Source of the DNA: Gadus chalcogrammus
Lineage: Eukaryota; Chordata; Actinopteri; Gadiformes; Gadidae
DNA: 64,000 nt
Assembly (NCBI RefSeq): GCF_026213295.1
Contig: NC_079419.1
Location: forward strand, 7,659,415 to 7,723,414
Reading direction: 5' to 3'
Shown: positions 40,030-61,777 of the stretch, one piece after another
Position numbering within the stretch: position 1 is the first letter of the stretch
Layout of the letters: every line of letters begins with the position of its first letter
Notes under the pieces: generated by a model
Told to the model about the DNA's origin: nothing
Seen by the model: the letters and a program-made list of their open reading frames with translations, nothing else
Database searches by the model: none
Made by a program: the position numbers and the translations under genes

Positions 40030-41848
40030 TGAGTGCGTTTTATTTATGTTTCAAAAACAATTAAATAATAATGAATTCGATTAAAAAAGCGCTTTTCTAG
40101 GTACTCAAAGACGTTTTACAGATTTTGTTTTTATATAATACGAAGGTATAGGCCTATTGGTAAGAAGAAAGAGAGAAAAAAAAAAGAAAGAAAGAAGGGA
40201 GGGAGGGAAGGGGGTTACGTGGGTAAAGCAATCTTAAACGAATTTTGTTTCTGTACGAAACTTGCGGTAAACACTCAATCCAAACAATCCAGGCGGCATG
40301 TAGGCCTACCTGACTACCGCAAAGGAAATCAATAGAAGTGAAGTCAAAGGCACTCATGGAAAAAACACAGGAATATAAAATTGAGTGCTATGGAAAATTG
40401 GAGAGTGTCACAGCTGCATTGGTCATACACTGTTCCTGAGCGTGCGATGGATATCCTCAGAAGAGTAGGTGTGCATGGGCAGAAAATTGGTTTGCATGCC
40501 TAATTTTTGTCTAGGAGTAGAAAATTGCTATGCACACGCACACACATGAAAGCATGTTCACACACCGACACATACACACACAGCCACACTTAATTCATGC
40601 ATAATATTGTGTCTCACTATGTTAGTGTAGGAAAGCTATGGAAATGGTAAAGGAAGAAAAACCATCAACGAGTTGGCCTCCAAACAATCTCCCTCCTTTT
40701 ATACACCAGCACATATCGTCGTGGACTAACGACACTGTGTAGGCCTATGTTTTCAGAGTGTAGTGGAGGTGTTCTCCTTCGTTGAAGGTTAGACTCAGGA
40801 TGAAAGAAAAATAAATGTTCAACTATTTATTACAGAAGGCAGGATATCATGTAACCCATCGTGCAATCAAGAGCTGGTTACAGACGCAACTCGGGGACAA
40901 AGGAAATTCTATGGTATGTAGGTGGTGAGGATCACATGGTAAAGAGCTCCAGCCTATGTATTAAAGGGAGTCGGGTTTCGACCTCATCTAGTGTTGTTTT
41001 GAGCTCTATTTGTGTGGGGGCAGAAACTAGTCAGAACTGGTCAGAACTAGTGTTAGCTCTAACATTGTGACAGGTCCAATCTGGTAATAATGTTAGCTTT
41101 AATTTTACACACTTATTTTCATTCGTTTAACATACAGGCAATACAATAATAGTGTCTTTATATAGGCCTACAGCATATAATAATTACATTTCATTTGAAC
41201 TCCCCCACACAATTTCCCCCACAATGTTGTGATTCCAAATGTCCTACTATATAAACTGCAACACCCATAATTCAGCAGGACCCAGTCACATTACCATGGT
41301 ACTACTTTCAGATGGTTTGCAGGAGGTATTGCGCAGTGGTCTGTGATCCAAAATGTTAAAATAAACGTAAAATCGTCTTCATTTTTGGATGCAATAATTT
41401 GACTGTGCCCTTTTTGCCTTGGCTCTGCTGAAGTAACTGGGGCACGGTGAGGGATGCCTGTAATCTACAGAGCACCGCTGGCTCTGCAGGAGGGAGGGTG
41501 CGTCCACCAGAGGAGCCTCCTGTCTCCTTATGTGATGAGGGAGCATGCATGCAAAACGTCATCTCTCCTTCCATCTCTTTGTAGCTATGATTTTATTTGT
41601 ATCATGCAAATATTCATTAGTAACCAACTAATATCAATATATTTTTTATGCATAAATATATAGTAGCAGACTCGTGGGTGTGGGGTTTCCAAGCTACCAA
41701 GTCGAATAGCAAACACACAGAGAGCAATTTAAGGTCAAAAGAAGGGTTCTCATCCAAAGCAGGACGGTACACGGTGAGGGTAACCAGACTCCAGGTCTCA
41801 ACAGGTAATCAATGCAATTCGGTCTCTCCCCTCTCGTCGGCGGCACAA
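40030..41848. other. opsin-retrotransposon spacer
   Basis: AT-rich unique sequence with short purine runs. I see no gene, RNA or clear element here. Confidence 0.5.
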
Positions 41849-42051
41849 GATCACTCATAGCTGGCTGTAGTTGTTAGGCCCCATGTGGCAGCCTGCTCTA
41901 CCTTTCAACTCCTAGCACTGACTGACTGCTTAATGATCCTCAGGCTTGCCTCATCAAAGGAGGTAGTCTATTCAAGGTTTGGGGTCGGAGACAGCGGGCT
42001 GCAAGATATCTTTCACTATTACCCTCAACCCTCCCTGCCGTCTGCCAAACA
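41849..42051 (-). repeat. 3' LTR of the Gmr1-like element
   Basis: About 200 bp aligned with 45767-45973 (shared 'aggccccatg', 'ggcagcctgctct', 'ccctccctgc'). On the minus strand it opens with TG directly after a polypurine tract (gagggggagga, 42062-42052), the normal 3' LTR junction. Confidence 0.75.
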
Positions 42052-45000
42052 TCCTCCCCCTCAGCTCCGACCGGGAGAGCGGTCCAGCTCCGACCGGGAG
42101 AGCGGTCCAGCTCCCCAGGGCCTTCCTCCCAGAAAGGGCATCGGCATTCCCCTGGGCTGCCCCTGACCTGTGCAAAACAGAGAAATTATGTAGTGATAGG
42201 ATCCAGCAGGTGGCCTGGGCGTTACTGTCCTTATTCCGCAACATCCAAACCAGTGGTGCATGATCCGTGACCAGGGTGAAGTGGCATCCAAACAGGAATA
42301 ACTTCAGGGTTTCTAGAGCCCATTTAATTGTGAGACACGCTTCTTCACCATGTAATATATTTGCTCCAGCGGCAACAACTTCCAGCTAATAAGTGACTGG
42401 TTGTCCCTCACCTCCTTGTAGCTATGAGAAGACTGCCCCAACCCCTGTTTCGGATGCAGTTACCTGATCACAGGTATTTACCTGAACATAGTGCTCCCTT
42501 TAGGTTCTTGAAGGCTTTCTCTGTCTCCTCGGTCAAGGTCACTCGGGCAGGCAGACGGTCCCTGGTTAGTTCCTTCAGGGGGCTGGCTAGGGACGCAAAG
42601 TGGGGAATAAACTTCAGATTGGAGCTCGTTAGCCTCACAAACGTCCTGCCAACGTCCTGCATCGCTTCCACTTTCCTTGTCTGGGGTTTCACACATCCCC
42701 TCCCGATGGTGTACCCCAGGTACTCATTCTCCTGCAGGCCGAGCCAAAACTTATTTGGCTCGGCCATTTGCCCCACCTCCTTTACGAGCTGCACCCTTTT
42801 GATTAAAATGCATGACCCATCCGGTCCCATGGATGACCAAATTTTTTTTTCGATCAACAGGTCCAGCTTAAACAGTTATCGCTACAGTTTAATATATTAG
42901 CGAACTGTCTGGCTACTATAGCATAACGACAGACGTGACCACATTAGCTAATAACACCACTTCAGAGACGCCCCTTCACCTTATTTGATGAAAGGCATAC
43001 ACATTTGTTAGACATTCTATGCTTCCAGAGGATAAAAATGTAACGCTTACTGTTTACTTCACTTCACGCCGGCCGGAGTGAATGGTCGCTGACGCTGTGC
43101 TGGACAGGTTCAAAAAGTCGATATCAAGGAGAATGATTCTCTCCTCAGTGTGTGCATTCGTCACGTACATTTCATTGCAGCGGCCGGCCAATGAGGGGGG
43201 CACCATGCATTCTATTGACGTAGGCTAATTCAAATAGTAAATTTCTTCAGGGTGTCAAATTTTGTACAATCAATGTTTTAGTGTGTCTTTACTAGGAGGA
43301 CTAGTTCCGTGTTTCTTAAAGATAGCCTAAGATATGACGAACTCCTGGCTCTGTGTTACAGGCAACTCTCCGGCTGCAACATGCTCCGAGTGGCCGCAAG
43401 TGGATTCTAATTACTCTGTCCGTATGTCGGACTTAAATTCTAACGAAAGTGGTAGTCTATAGGCCTATTTTAAGAAAAAAAAATGCAAGCATGCATTCTG
43501 TAGATTGCCAGATGAGTCAGACTTAAATAAAAAAAAATTAAAGGTATAAATAAATAAATAAATGAAAAAATCTGTGCCCCAGGCATACCCAGGCACCGCA
43601 GATCCACAACGGGGAACGTGCCCCGGTGAAAAGGGTCTGCCGACGCCGATGAGTGGAACAGCCTCCTGATTTTGCCATTCCAGTCAGGACTGGCAGAAGT
43701 GCTGCAGTTAATCTATTCGGGGCATTGGTTAGGCATCACACTTTGATGTTTAATTGAGCTTCCTAGAAGCTCAACTGTGCGACTCCTCGACGACTCCCGC
43801 TTCCAATGTCGTCTTAGGCTTGATCTTGACCGCATCTCTCCTGGCTTCCGGTAGGGTCTCAATTTCACCTTTTTCCCGGGCTTGGTGATGTAGTGCTGTA
43901 CCAGATTGGTGTGGTCCGGTTCACTTGAGATCATGTCCTGGTTCTGGTCAACCAATTCTGTCCGGTCCTACCTCTGAGCTGGGCTCAGCTTGTCCCTGAG
44001 GGTTACTTCAGAAGACCGAGTACCGGTGGTAGGAATAGAGCAGAGTACATCCCGGGCACTGCATTTCTTTAACAGGTTTCCATGGTCAATTTGGGTCAGT
44101 GCCTAATGGTGCTGTTGGATCCTACAATTCACTTCCCCCACCTTCTCAAAGACTTTTTAAGTTCCATCAGCCAGAAACGTACACTTTCTTGTGGGGACAA
44201 GTACCAACACTTTGTCTCCTCGCTGGAAGTCTGTTGTCGATTCGCTTGGGCATCCTGGGCCTCCTGCATGTGTTCCTGCACCGGGGGCCACAGGGTGGCC
44301 ATCAGGTCCCTCATGTTTCCCACGATATCCACCAGGGTTTTCCGGGGCAACGGTTACTGCTCCCAGGATTCTTTAGCCACGTCCAACAGCCCCTGGGGTC
44401 GTCTCCAGTAGAGGAGTTCAAAGGGGGAATAGCCGGTCCACACTTCTCGGATGGAGTACATCAGGTAGGGGAGCAGCTTGTCTCAGTTCTGTCTGGCTGC
44501 CTCCATCACCTTCCACTGTCTGCTAACATGTTTTCAGGGATGCCTACCTGGAAGAACATCAGGACCAACTTGCGTGCAATTCCCTTTGAGGCCATGGTGC
44601 GCAGGGGAATGGCTTCGCTGTACCTAGTTGCATAATCCAGTATCACCAGAATGTATTTGGGCCCTCTGTTGGTCTTTGGTAATAATGGCCCCACCAGCTC
44701 AATGGCAATCCCGCTGAAAGGGACTGAAATAATGGGTAGGGGAACTAAGGGGAAGCGGAAATTAGTTTTTTGCGCCACCTGCTGGCACTCCGGGCAACTG
44801 TGGCAGTAATCCTCCACTGCTCTCATCGCCTAGATCGAGTCCAAGGACTTTTCCAATGATAACCGGCATTACCTGATTACACCAGGGAGTTCCTGCTTAA
44901 CTTTCGACAGTTCAGCTCTCCACCACCAAAACACAGTTATCCGGAAATAATCTGTCGAGCTGGCCACCCCAAGAAAATCCAAAATATAATAAGAGGAAAA

Positions 45001-45068
45001 AGCGATGGTTCCAGAGTCGGAATTCGAAACTGGACTATAAAGACAAGGTTGAGGGGAAATTAAAGAAG

Positions 45069-45740
45069 ATGTCTGGAGAGGACCGCAAGATATGCCTGGA
45101 GAGGAACGCAAGAGATGCCTGTAGAGGACTTAACTCTATGATGGGAAGGAATCACAAAGTAGCACCTCAGTGTGAAGACCCTGTCAGTCTCTCAAACTAT
45201 CTGAATGTCTTTTATTCTAGGTTTGATGGGATTTCAGTACTCCAGCGTGTTTACTCCCACAAGGCCCCCGCCAGTTTTGTCCCTCAGGCCTGGAAAATGG
45301 CGACCATTGTCCCAGTGCCTAAAATAACACGCCCCAAGTCACTCAATGACTTCAGACCCATTGCCCTCACCTCTTTATTATGCAGTGTGTAGTCTAGTGT
45401 GTAGTGAACTAAAACGGCAAGAGTTTCAACTCATGGACCACCCCATGTAATCTGCTTACAAAGCTGACCGAAGTGTGGATAAAGCCACCCTCACTCTGTG
45501 AGATAAAGTACACAGTCACTTGGCAAACTAAAATCCCCCCCCGCCCCACTCACTCATGCACCACCCCGCCAGGGCTTATGAAAAGAGATTGGGACTGAGA
45601 ACTGCAGTAGTATTGAGTCATGTTTTTTTACCCACTTTGTTTATATTCTATGTACACTCTGTATAATTCAACCTATATTGTCTGTGTGTTGTTTGCTATG
45701 TTTTATGTTGCAAGAATGGCAAAGATGAATTTCCAGCGTG
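45069..45740 (+). mobile_element. non-LTR retrotransposon (LINE) RT fragment
   Basis: Opposite in strand to the LTR element. The frame reads QAWKMATIVPVPKITRPKSLNDFRPIALTS, the standard N-terminal RT block of fish LINEs. After a stop it continues with a YKADRSVDKATLTL-like block around 45450-45510. It sits where gag should be in the LTR element, so it is probably a later insertion. Truncated and dead. Confidence 0.8.
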
Positions 45741-45766
45741 GACAATAGAGTGCTAACTACTCCTAG

Positions 45767-45973
45767 ACGATCACTCAGTTGCTGTCTGTTATTGCTAGGC
45801 CCCATGCGGCAGCCTGCTCTCCCTTTTAACCCCAAGCACTGCCTGCTTATTGATTCTCAGGTGTGCCACCTTGAAGGAGGAAGTCCATATAAGGCTTGGG
45901 GGTGGAGCCAGCAGGCTGAAAGTTATCTTCCTTCAATAACTGTTGACCTCACCCCTCCCTGCTGCCTGCCACA
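45767..45973 (-). repeat. 5' LTR of the Gmr1-like element
   Basis: Direct-oriented copy of 41849-42051, diverged by eye at roughly one base in six and with small indels, so the insertion is old. It also opens with TG on the minus strand (tgtggcaggcagc). Confidence 0.7.
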
Positions 45974-47082
45974 ATACATATTTTAGTTATTTTGTCGTCT
46001 CACAAATCAGACTTCAAATCATACTTGGCAGATGGGTTGATGGAACAACTGTGTTTCAGACAAACGTGCATAAATTAAATCCTGGTGAGAACGCCTACAT
46101 ATATGGAAGATGTCGGCAACATCATCATTAACCTTGCATTCTCATTCAACTTTATATATTCTAGCATAAAATCATTGCAATGCAAGTATAACACAGGGTA
46201 AACGTCACATCACCATGATCACAGTTGAATCGCATGAACTGATATCACCAAGTTCAATGAATTCTTGTCGCAACACTTTTTGTTTAAATGAACATACACT
46301 ACATTGATTGCATATATAGCATAACAGAAACATGTTGTTTTTAAGACTTAGAAACTCCTAATTAATTGACCTATTAAAAATCCACCACTTAAAGTGCACT
46401 ATTGGCGTTCGCTTTCTACTTTCATTCTACTTAGTGCTTTCGACATCACACATTTGCAGTTTCTAAACCTTACTTAATTCAATACTTTGATTGAATCCCT
46501 TTATCCTATTTTTAGGCCAGGCTACAGTGACCTTTAATCAAGTGAGTCACCTCACAGTCCATCCCTGGATGCATTGCTTTAGAAAAAATGTGTAATTACT
46601 TACATGCAGGAGTCACATAATTACAGTCATAGAAAGAGAATGTTGTGGGACTCAGTGGGAGCGGTGTGGATGATGGCTGGTTTAGGCAGCCTCACCTGGC
46701 CCGAGTCTGACCGATTGGACCCATGGGCTGGTTAAAGGAGAACTCCTATGGGGGCAAGCTCTTTATCCGCTTTTTGGGCTTCTAAACACATTCAGAAAAA
46801 CATTCCAAGACCTATGTAACACGAGTTGGTTCCTTACGAGACACCAACGTGCTCGTTTAATTCAAACAGTGTGGCGAAACAGTATAAACTTTGTGTTTTT
46901 GCATGTAAACACTCACTGCAGATTATCCCGTTGACATATCCAGAAAGCCCTTACTAGCCGATAGCAGAACAGATGCATGGATGCACGGACACTGGCTAAT
47001 GGCTGGGAGCACGTCCGTTGAGAAATTTGAGAAATCATAGTGCACAGTTTAAACCAGCCGCCCCCACACAGGCCACATCACA

Positions 47083-49306
47083 CAGTATTCAGAACACTTG
47101 GTAATACCAGCCAATATAATTGTCTGGTATATCCCACTAGGCCTCCAACCTTCAACCACTGCATTGATCATGCATTCACAGCAGGCATGTTTCAAATCAA
47201 ATCAAAGATATTTTTGTCCTATTAATCAAGGATAATCAAGTTAAACTATCATGCAGCATGCAACATTGAAATTTGGGGCGATTTTTTTACGTGTATTTGA
47301 AAGCTAATTCAACTCCACACCAAAGCACATTTAATATAACCTTCTGGCAAGAAGTGTTTAATTACATTTTGTACCCACAGGCTAAAAGAGGTATAGACGT
47401 TTGGTGCCCATGCGAAGGAAATCATGGCCAGAATAGAGTGAGCAATGTCCAAGCTGCACGCCATCTTGGTGGCCTGTAGCAAACACTTGCAGAGTAGTTG
47501 CAGACAATGATACATGACTTTGGTCCTCCTTTCCATGCAGGAGCTCTCTTCCTGAGTGTGTGTGGTGGTGGCTGGGCCAGGGGAGGCAGCTCTAACCTGC
47601 AATCATCCATTCACTTACACAAATGTATTTATTTTTAAAAAAAAAGGAAATTTTCTTTCATTGCTGGAGGTACTTTTATTAATTTCAGTCTCTGTGCTAT
47701 TTCTAGTCTTGTATTAGTTTTGCTTTTAGAGTAGATACCTCCTCAGGTCAAGATTAAGAACATTTATACACACTTTCCCGAAATAATCTGACGTCCCCAA
47801 AATTGGGTTTAACCCATCCATCGTGGGCTTCCATCAGATAATTTCATGCAGCGACATGAATAGAACGAATATACAAAAGGGAAAACCATACATTGATAGC
47901 ATTTATAAAAATCCATGACATTCTGATTCCACACTTCTTGGCTCATGTCACATCTTTCTGAACATCTGTTAAAATACATGTCAGGGACCATGGAATTTGC
48001 TTTGAAGGTATTGCATCAGGCAATTATAAAATAGGCATAGCAGTAGGCTTCAAATATAACTAGGTTATGTGATACATGACGCATTCTTGGATGTAAAAAA
48101 AAAAAGAACATGTCCACAGATTAAATAAACACAAGAAAATCAGCCAACACACAGAGCTTGTTACTCCTCCACATGTGTTTGTGTGTGTGGACGCGCTAGT
48201 GTGAGAGAGGGCAATTCAATATAAAAAATCGCAGTTTGACTGATTTGCGAATGGACTTGAAGGTTGCTGATGATAACTCAATGTTACTCTGTGTGGGCTA
48301 TTCTGCCCCAGCTCATATTGATTTAAATTGAGTGGTTATTGCTTTGTTTTGCCTGCTTGGTCTCTTATTTGCAGGAGAGGTGTAGTATCTCTCGGGTATG
48401 TGAAGAGGCTCTGCTTGTGTGAAGAGGCAGCATTACATATTTACACATGGCTCAGGGGATTGCATCAGTTGTTGGGAGAGAGTGGAGTACAATTGAATGT
48501 GGCCTGATACATCACAACAAACGCAAACGTGAACAACTGGATGGTCTCAGTAAAACTGCGCTTCACAAAACCCTACTCATTTTATATAGCTGTTTACATT
48601 ACCATAATCGTTTTTTGGATACTTTCAACACTTCTATTTATAAGTGGATGTTTAATTTGACCCAACATAATTTTTTTTATTAAATATCGACTCTCAAGTA
48701 AGAAAGGTTCATTGCAGTAGATTAACCCCATACACTCCCTCATAAAAACATGTGTATCATATATTAGACACCAGAAATAGCCACTGGGAGAATCTCTGTT
48801 CTATGTCTATGTCCTCTAATGCCACATCTGACATGATAATGCATTTTCAGACCGTCTGTTGAGGGCTTCTGTAGCCCCTAATGAAGTACTCTATTCTGGC
48901 CATCATTTCCTTCGCAAGGGCACCAAACCTCTATGCTTCTTTTAGCCTGTGGGTACAATGTAATTCAACACTTCTGGCCAGGAGGTTAGATTAAACATGC
49001 TTCATTGTGGAGTTTGCTTGTGAATAAGCTTTCAAATACATGTAAAAACATAGCCAAAAACGTCAGAGTCCAAGATAGTGACCAAGACTATTCTAGCTAA
49101 ATGTTTTATGCTGCATAATAGTTGAACTTGATTATCCTTGAATAATAGAAAAAAAAAATCTTCGATTTGTTTTGAAACATGCCTGCTGTGAATGCATGAT
49201 CAATGCAGTGGTTGAAGGTTGGAGGCCTAGTGGGATATACCAGACAATTACAGCTTGAAGCCACTTGGAGAAGAGCTGGTATTAACTTTAAGTTTTCTGA
49301 ATACTG
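47083..49306. repeat. inverted duplication, about 0.36-0.42-kb arms
   Basis: Arms 47083-47440 and 48888-49306 are inverted copies separated by about 1.45 kb. Shared blocks include 'tgtctggtatatcccactag', 'gcattgatcatgcattcaca', 'aaggataatcaagtt' and 'aggaaat-atggccagaatag'. Indels and substitutions show age. There is no clear target duplication, so two inserted copies of one repeat or a foldback element are equally possible. Confidence 0.85.
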
Positions 49307-49931
49307 ATGTCTGCATGCAGCTACAATATACATTCAAATCATTTATTAAGCCAGAGGGCAATGGTTGAGCCTCTATGTCTACTTAAAGGTATTTTAGGAG
49401 GTTCTTTTTAAGCAAGCCAATGGCATAATAACACAATCATATCGAAAAAATAGTGTTTATTTAGTTACATGAGCTACTGGATTTATCTTTTTCAATAAAA
49501 TAAATTATAATGGTGACCACCATTTTTGAAACACAGTAGTGTTAATTGTATTCTTCATAAAGATGTGTGGCTTTATCTACAAAGAGACTTGATTGACCCA
49601 GGCGGGGGGATTGGTATAACAAAACGTGTGTTAGTTATCCAAACACATCCGTCATCATCTCATCGTCATCCGCTTATCCAAACACATCCGTGGACTCTGC
49701 TATTATACTCTGTTACATTATGTGTTTCTGAGTGGGCGTCAGAAGGCATCGACTGACCTGAGGGACACAACTACAGAATCCTATAGTGTAGTCTTATTGG
49801 GTCTTACAAATCTCCCTTCCCTTGCGGAGATGGCCGCCAGAATGAAGGATTTGTATGCTTTTATGGAAGCGATAAGATAAAGACATCTAGTAGACATGTT
49901 TAGAGCTTTTGTTGATGATCTGGTTATCTTA

Positions 49932-49950
49932 AGGGTTAGGGTTAGGGTTA
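49932..49950 (+). repeat. short interstitial telomere-like run
   Basis: Three tandem GGGTTA units. This is too short to show a chromosome fusion. Confidence 0.8.
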
Positions 49951-51511
49951 GTACTAACTAAATACTAATTCAATCAAGGGAGAATAAATGTGCAAGTAAA
50001 ATGTATGGTTTCCAATGCTATTGACAGTGACAACAAACAGACTTTCTTTCAGTGTGGTCAAAGCATCGTTTAATGGGTAAGCAAAAATGTATTCTTACAC
50101 GAGGACCTGAATAATGTAAAATAAGTGATGGATGACCTCAGGCTAGCTGCATCCGTTCAGGACCATTAGCGCTATCTATTCCAAGAGGCCATTTCTCTCC
50201 GAAGTTATATAGAGCAGTGTGCTGGAAACATCAACAAACAAACAAAAGCAAAACAAAGCAAAAATATGATTATGCAAAAACTATTCATAGTCTATATCCA
50301 TTCGATACCACAGTTCCTTAACAACAACATCCTAGGCTGTTGTTTAAATAATCAGTCTCGATGTATCAGATCGGTGATTGGTCAGAAAATCCCGTCCGCA
50401 GGATGTATCAGTGTGATGAAAACGTTGATAAAAACGGGTCTGGAAACCAAAAATAAATCCCACATCTAACACACTAATGCTTAATGGTTTGGAAGTCATG
50501 TGGAAATTGATTGCTTTTCCCAGTAGATATCATTAAGAAAACATGATTGGATGGAAATTTTCTCTCATCAAGAGGATTGTGGTCTGTCCTTCAATGGAGG
50601 TCCTCGGTCACTTTCAAAAGAAAATTCCAAATCCATGCCCTTCTCTTAAATGAAGGATTAATGGTTATGATAAAGCACTTGCATTAAAACTAATTGAGTC
50701 TGACGTGTAGATTGTAGATTGTCGTCCGCAGATTGTGTCACATGGAATGACCTCTCATGGAAAAATTTGACTTTTGTATTTTTTAAATCAATGTCTGTCG
50801 GTTAAAACGGAGTCTGTGGACGCCATAACAGTGAATTGCCATACAAATGAATATACTACACAAAATGTCTTATCACAAAGAACAAAGTGCTCTATTGCTA
50901 TTGTATACATTCGTGCAACGCAAAAATGCAATTAGGCGGAATCTGCACAACCAAGTGAATTTGACAGAGGATATTGCTGGTGGAGGATATAACGTATGTT
51001 CAAGTGAATGAGAGACAGTTACGATGGTTTGATCACCCAGACATGGTGCTTTCTGACCTTTCTATGTGCCGAACAAATGATTTTTCGTCACTCCGTTTTA
51101 TACATTTTGACTGTGCTTATTGACATTGCTCAATTGTTAGCCACAGAATCTACAGAGGAAGTGAGAAGAACAATTGCATTTAATACCTATGTTTAACAAT
51201 AATTCTGCCCCTGAGGCTTCTCACATCAATGTTACTGCCTTACTTTCCCTCCACCACCTTGGTTACATAGAAAATCAATACAGAAAAAAACACAGGTTTA
51301 CTGTGAATTCCATCCAGCTACAACAACTATGACCTCAACCTTGAGAGCTTCATGAGAGAGATAACATGAATCTTATAGCTTAGCATGATGCATTAAGTCA
51401 ATTATTGATTTGCTGATTATACACACTTTATTGTTTATGGCTTGTACTTTAAGAGTTGCCATAACTTTGTGGTGGTCGTCACTCCAAGTGTCCAATGTAG
51501 AAGGACATTTC

Positions 51512-59909
<8,398 letters not shown>

Positions 59910-60236
59910 AAGGCGCATCTTCAATATCGGGAACGGAAAAGGAAAATAATAGCAATAGCGATGAAATGTGAAAGGAAAAGGGCTAGAAAGAGCTAATGTT
60001 GTCGGCATACTGGCGGAGAATAGAAAGAAAACAATATATATGCATGGCCTTTCATTTTGTGGCATCGAAAACTGAATGGTAATTTAATTGTAAATAATGG
60101 ACTCTTAAGAGGAGGTACTGGACTCTGGACTACTGTACACTACAGCAGGTGGTTGTATATGATCGCCTCCTGCTGGTGATGTCATGTAATTACTGCTCGT
60201 GGACCGACCTTCTGCATGCATGCATTCAGACCCTTA

Positions 60237-60242
60237 AATAAA
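60237..60242 (+). terminator. mep1b: mep1b poly(A) signal AATAAA
   Basis: AATAAA about 330 nt after the mep1b stop codon, the first good hexamer downstream. Confidence 0.6.
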
Positions 60243-60381
60243 TGCAAACCTTTACAACAAAAACACAAGATAAAACAACGTCTATTTCAAATGAGAGGCA
60301 ACTGTATCCTATATAATTGGATTGCTACTTGACTAAAATAAGAAGTCCGGGACAGAATGAATTATATTCACAAATGTAGGA

Positions 60382-60387
60382 TTTATT
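60382..60387 (-). terminator. phlpp1: candidate phlpp1 poly(A) signal
   Basis: AATAAA on the minus strand, about 1.6 kb after the phlpp1 stop codon and 145 bp from the convergent mep1b signal. Confidence 0.4.
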
Positions 60388-60504
60388 TTACCAAAGACAG
60401 GAGCTCTGTGGTTGGTTTTCCATGTGGATATATTGGTTTGTTTCACTTGACACAGTCATGCCGGTGATAACAGTTACAGCAAGAGAACAGTGGCACTCAA
60501 AACT

Positions 60505-60655
<151 letters not shown>

Positions 60656-61777
60656 CTAATGCCTAAACAAACCTGTGATTGGTCAAAGTGATGGCTAAAG
60701 GGCAAACCAAAGGGAGCAAACCATAGGGTTCGGTAATTACTATAGTCTATGTAGTGTCTGGGCTTTTTGCATTAGGCAATATATATATATATAAATATAT
60801 ATATATATTTATATGAGCGTGTTTGTGTGTGTCTGTTTTTGTCGTTGGTGGACTAGAATGAAAGATAAAGGAGAAGTTGGTCTCCACTTAAGTCACTACA
60901 TAAACCATATATCTTCCTACCGCTAAAACCATTCACCAACATACGTGAAGGTAGACAGTTCCTCTAAAAGTGTCAGTATAGAACATTTCTCTTATTTACA
61001 ATAATTGAAAAAAACGAAACCAAAAAAAACAATCACAATTTCTCTCAGAGAAGATTAGTAAAAAAAGTGACTAAGTCACCATAAAGAGTATGCAACTCCT
61101 AGGAGTTAGTCTTTAAATTTCTACAAAAATTCTATGCCGTTTTACAGGCCAAGATTCATGATTTTCTGATGAAATAGAGTCTTTAAAGTGCCCTATCTAC
61201 AACAGTTAAGCGTGGTATTATTGGTGTGTATATATATATATAAATATATATTTATACGTATACATATATTTTAATTTTTTGATAACAACGCACCTCTGTT
61301 TTAAAAACATCTTCCAGCAACATCCCCTACATCACATTATAAGATATGGTCAGTTCTTAAAAAACAAACAAACGACAGACATGGAAACGTTATCCATGAT
61401 GAACACACGTAGTGGCAGGCTAGCACGATAGCGGAGACACCAGTGGCTGTGGTGGAATGAATGTAGAAAACAACGTTCTTAGAACTGCATCACTTTGGAT
61501 GGGTCCAGAATGGATGCAAGAAGTATCGTTTAAAGGGCTCGTTTGCTTCTTTTTTTTTGCTGTCCCAACAATTTGCTACCAACAGGGGAAAGAGGAGAGT
61601 AGAGCGATGCTAAGCATGCCGGTGCCACCAGGTGGCGCTGTGGGCTGGTTGTGCTGTCGTAGCGTACTGCGAGCATGTGATGAGTGTGACGAAAAAGAAC
61701 AGTGCAATGAAAGAAAAGTATGATGCGATCCCCGCACGCCTGTGTTAGGGTCTCCGTATCAATGGTGGCGGCACGGT

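Larger units (their letters stand above)
41849..45973 (-). mobile_element. degenerate Gmr1-like Ty3/gypsy LTR retrotransposon
   Basis: Read on the minus strand: 5' LTR (45973-45767), integrase (about 44826-44129), reverse transcriptase (43955-42478), RNase H (about 42420-42110), polypurine tract, 3' LTR (42051-41849). Integrase shows a Cys-rich CHSCPECQQVA, DYATRYSEAIPLR and later SPFELLYWRRPQGLL. RT shows KKVKLRPYRKPGE and, further on, LGYTIGRGCVKPQTRKVE and FASLASPLKELT. RNase H shows VTDHAPLVWML and the NADALSG end. Integrase before RT on one strand is the Gmr1-type order, not the usual gypsy order. The copy is dead: stop codons, no YxDD core seen (42860-43700 has no RT), and gag replaced in part by LINE sequence. 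Confidence 0.85.
46000..51511. other. repeat-rich spacer before mep1b
   Basis: No gene is recognised. It contains the start of a TTAA-type repeat near 46733 (ttaaaggagaactcc, no right end found), the inverted duplication, and a short telomere-like run. The mep1b promoter lies in the last few hundred bases; I see no TATA box I would defend. Confidence 0.5.
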
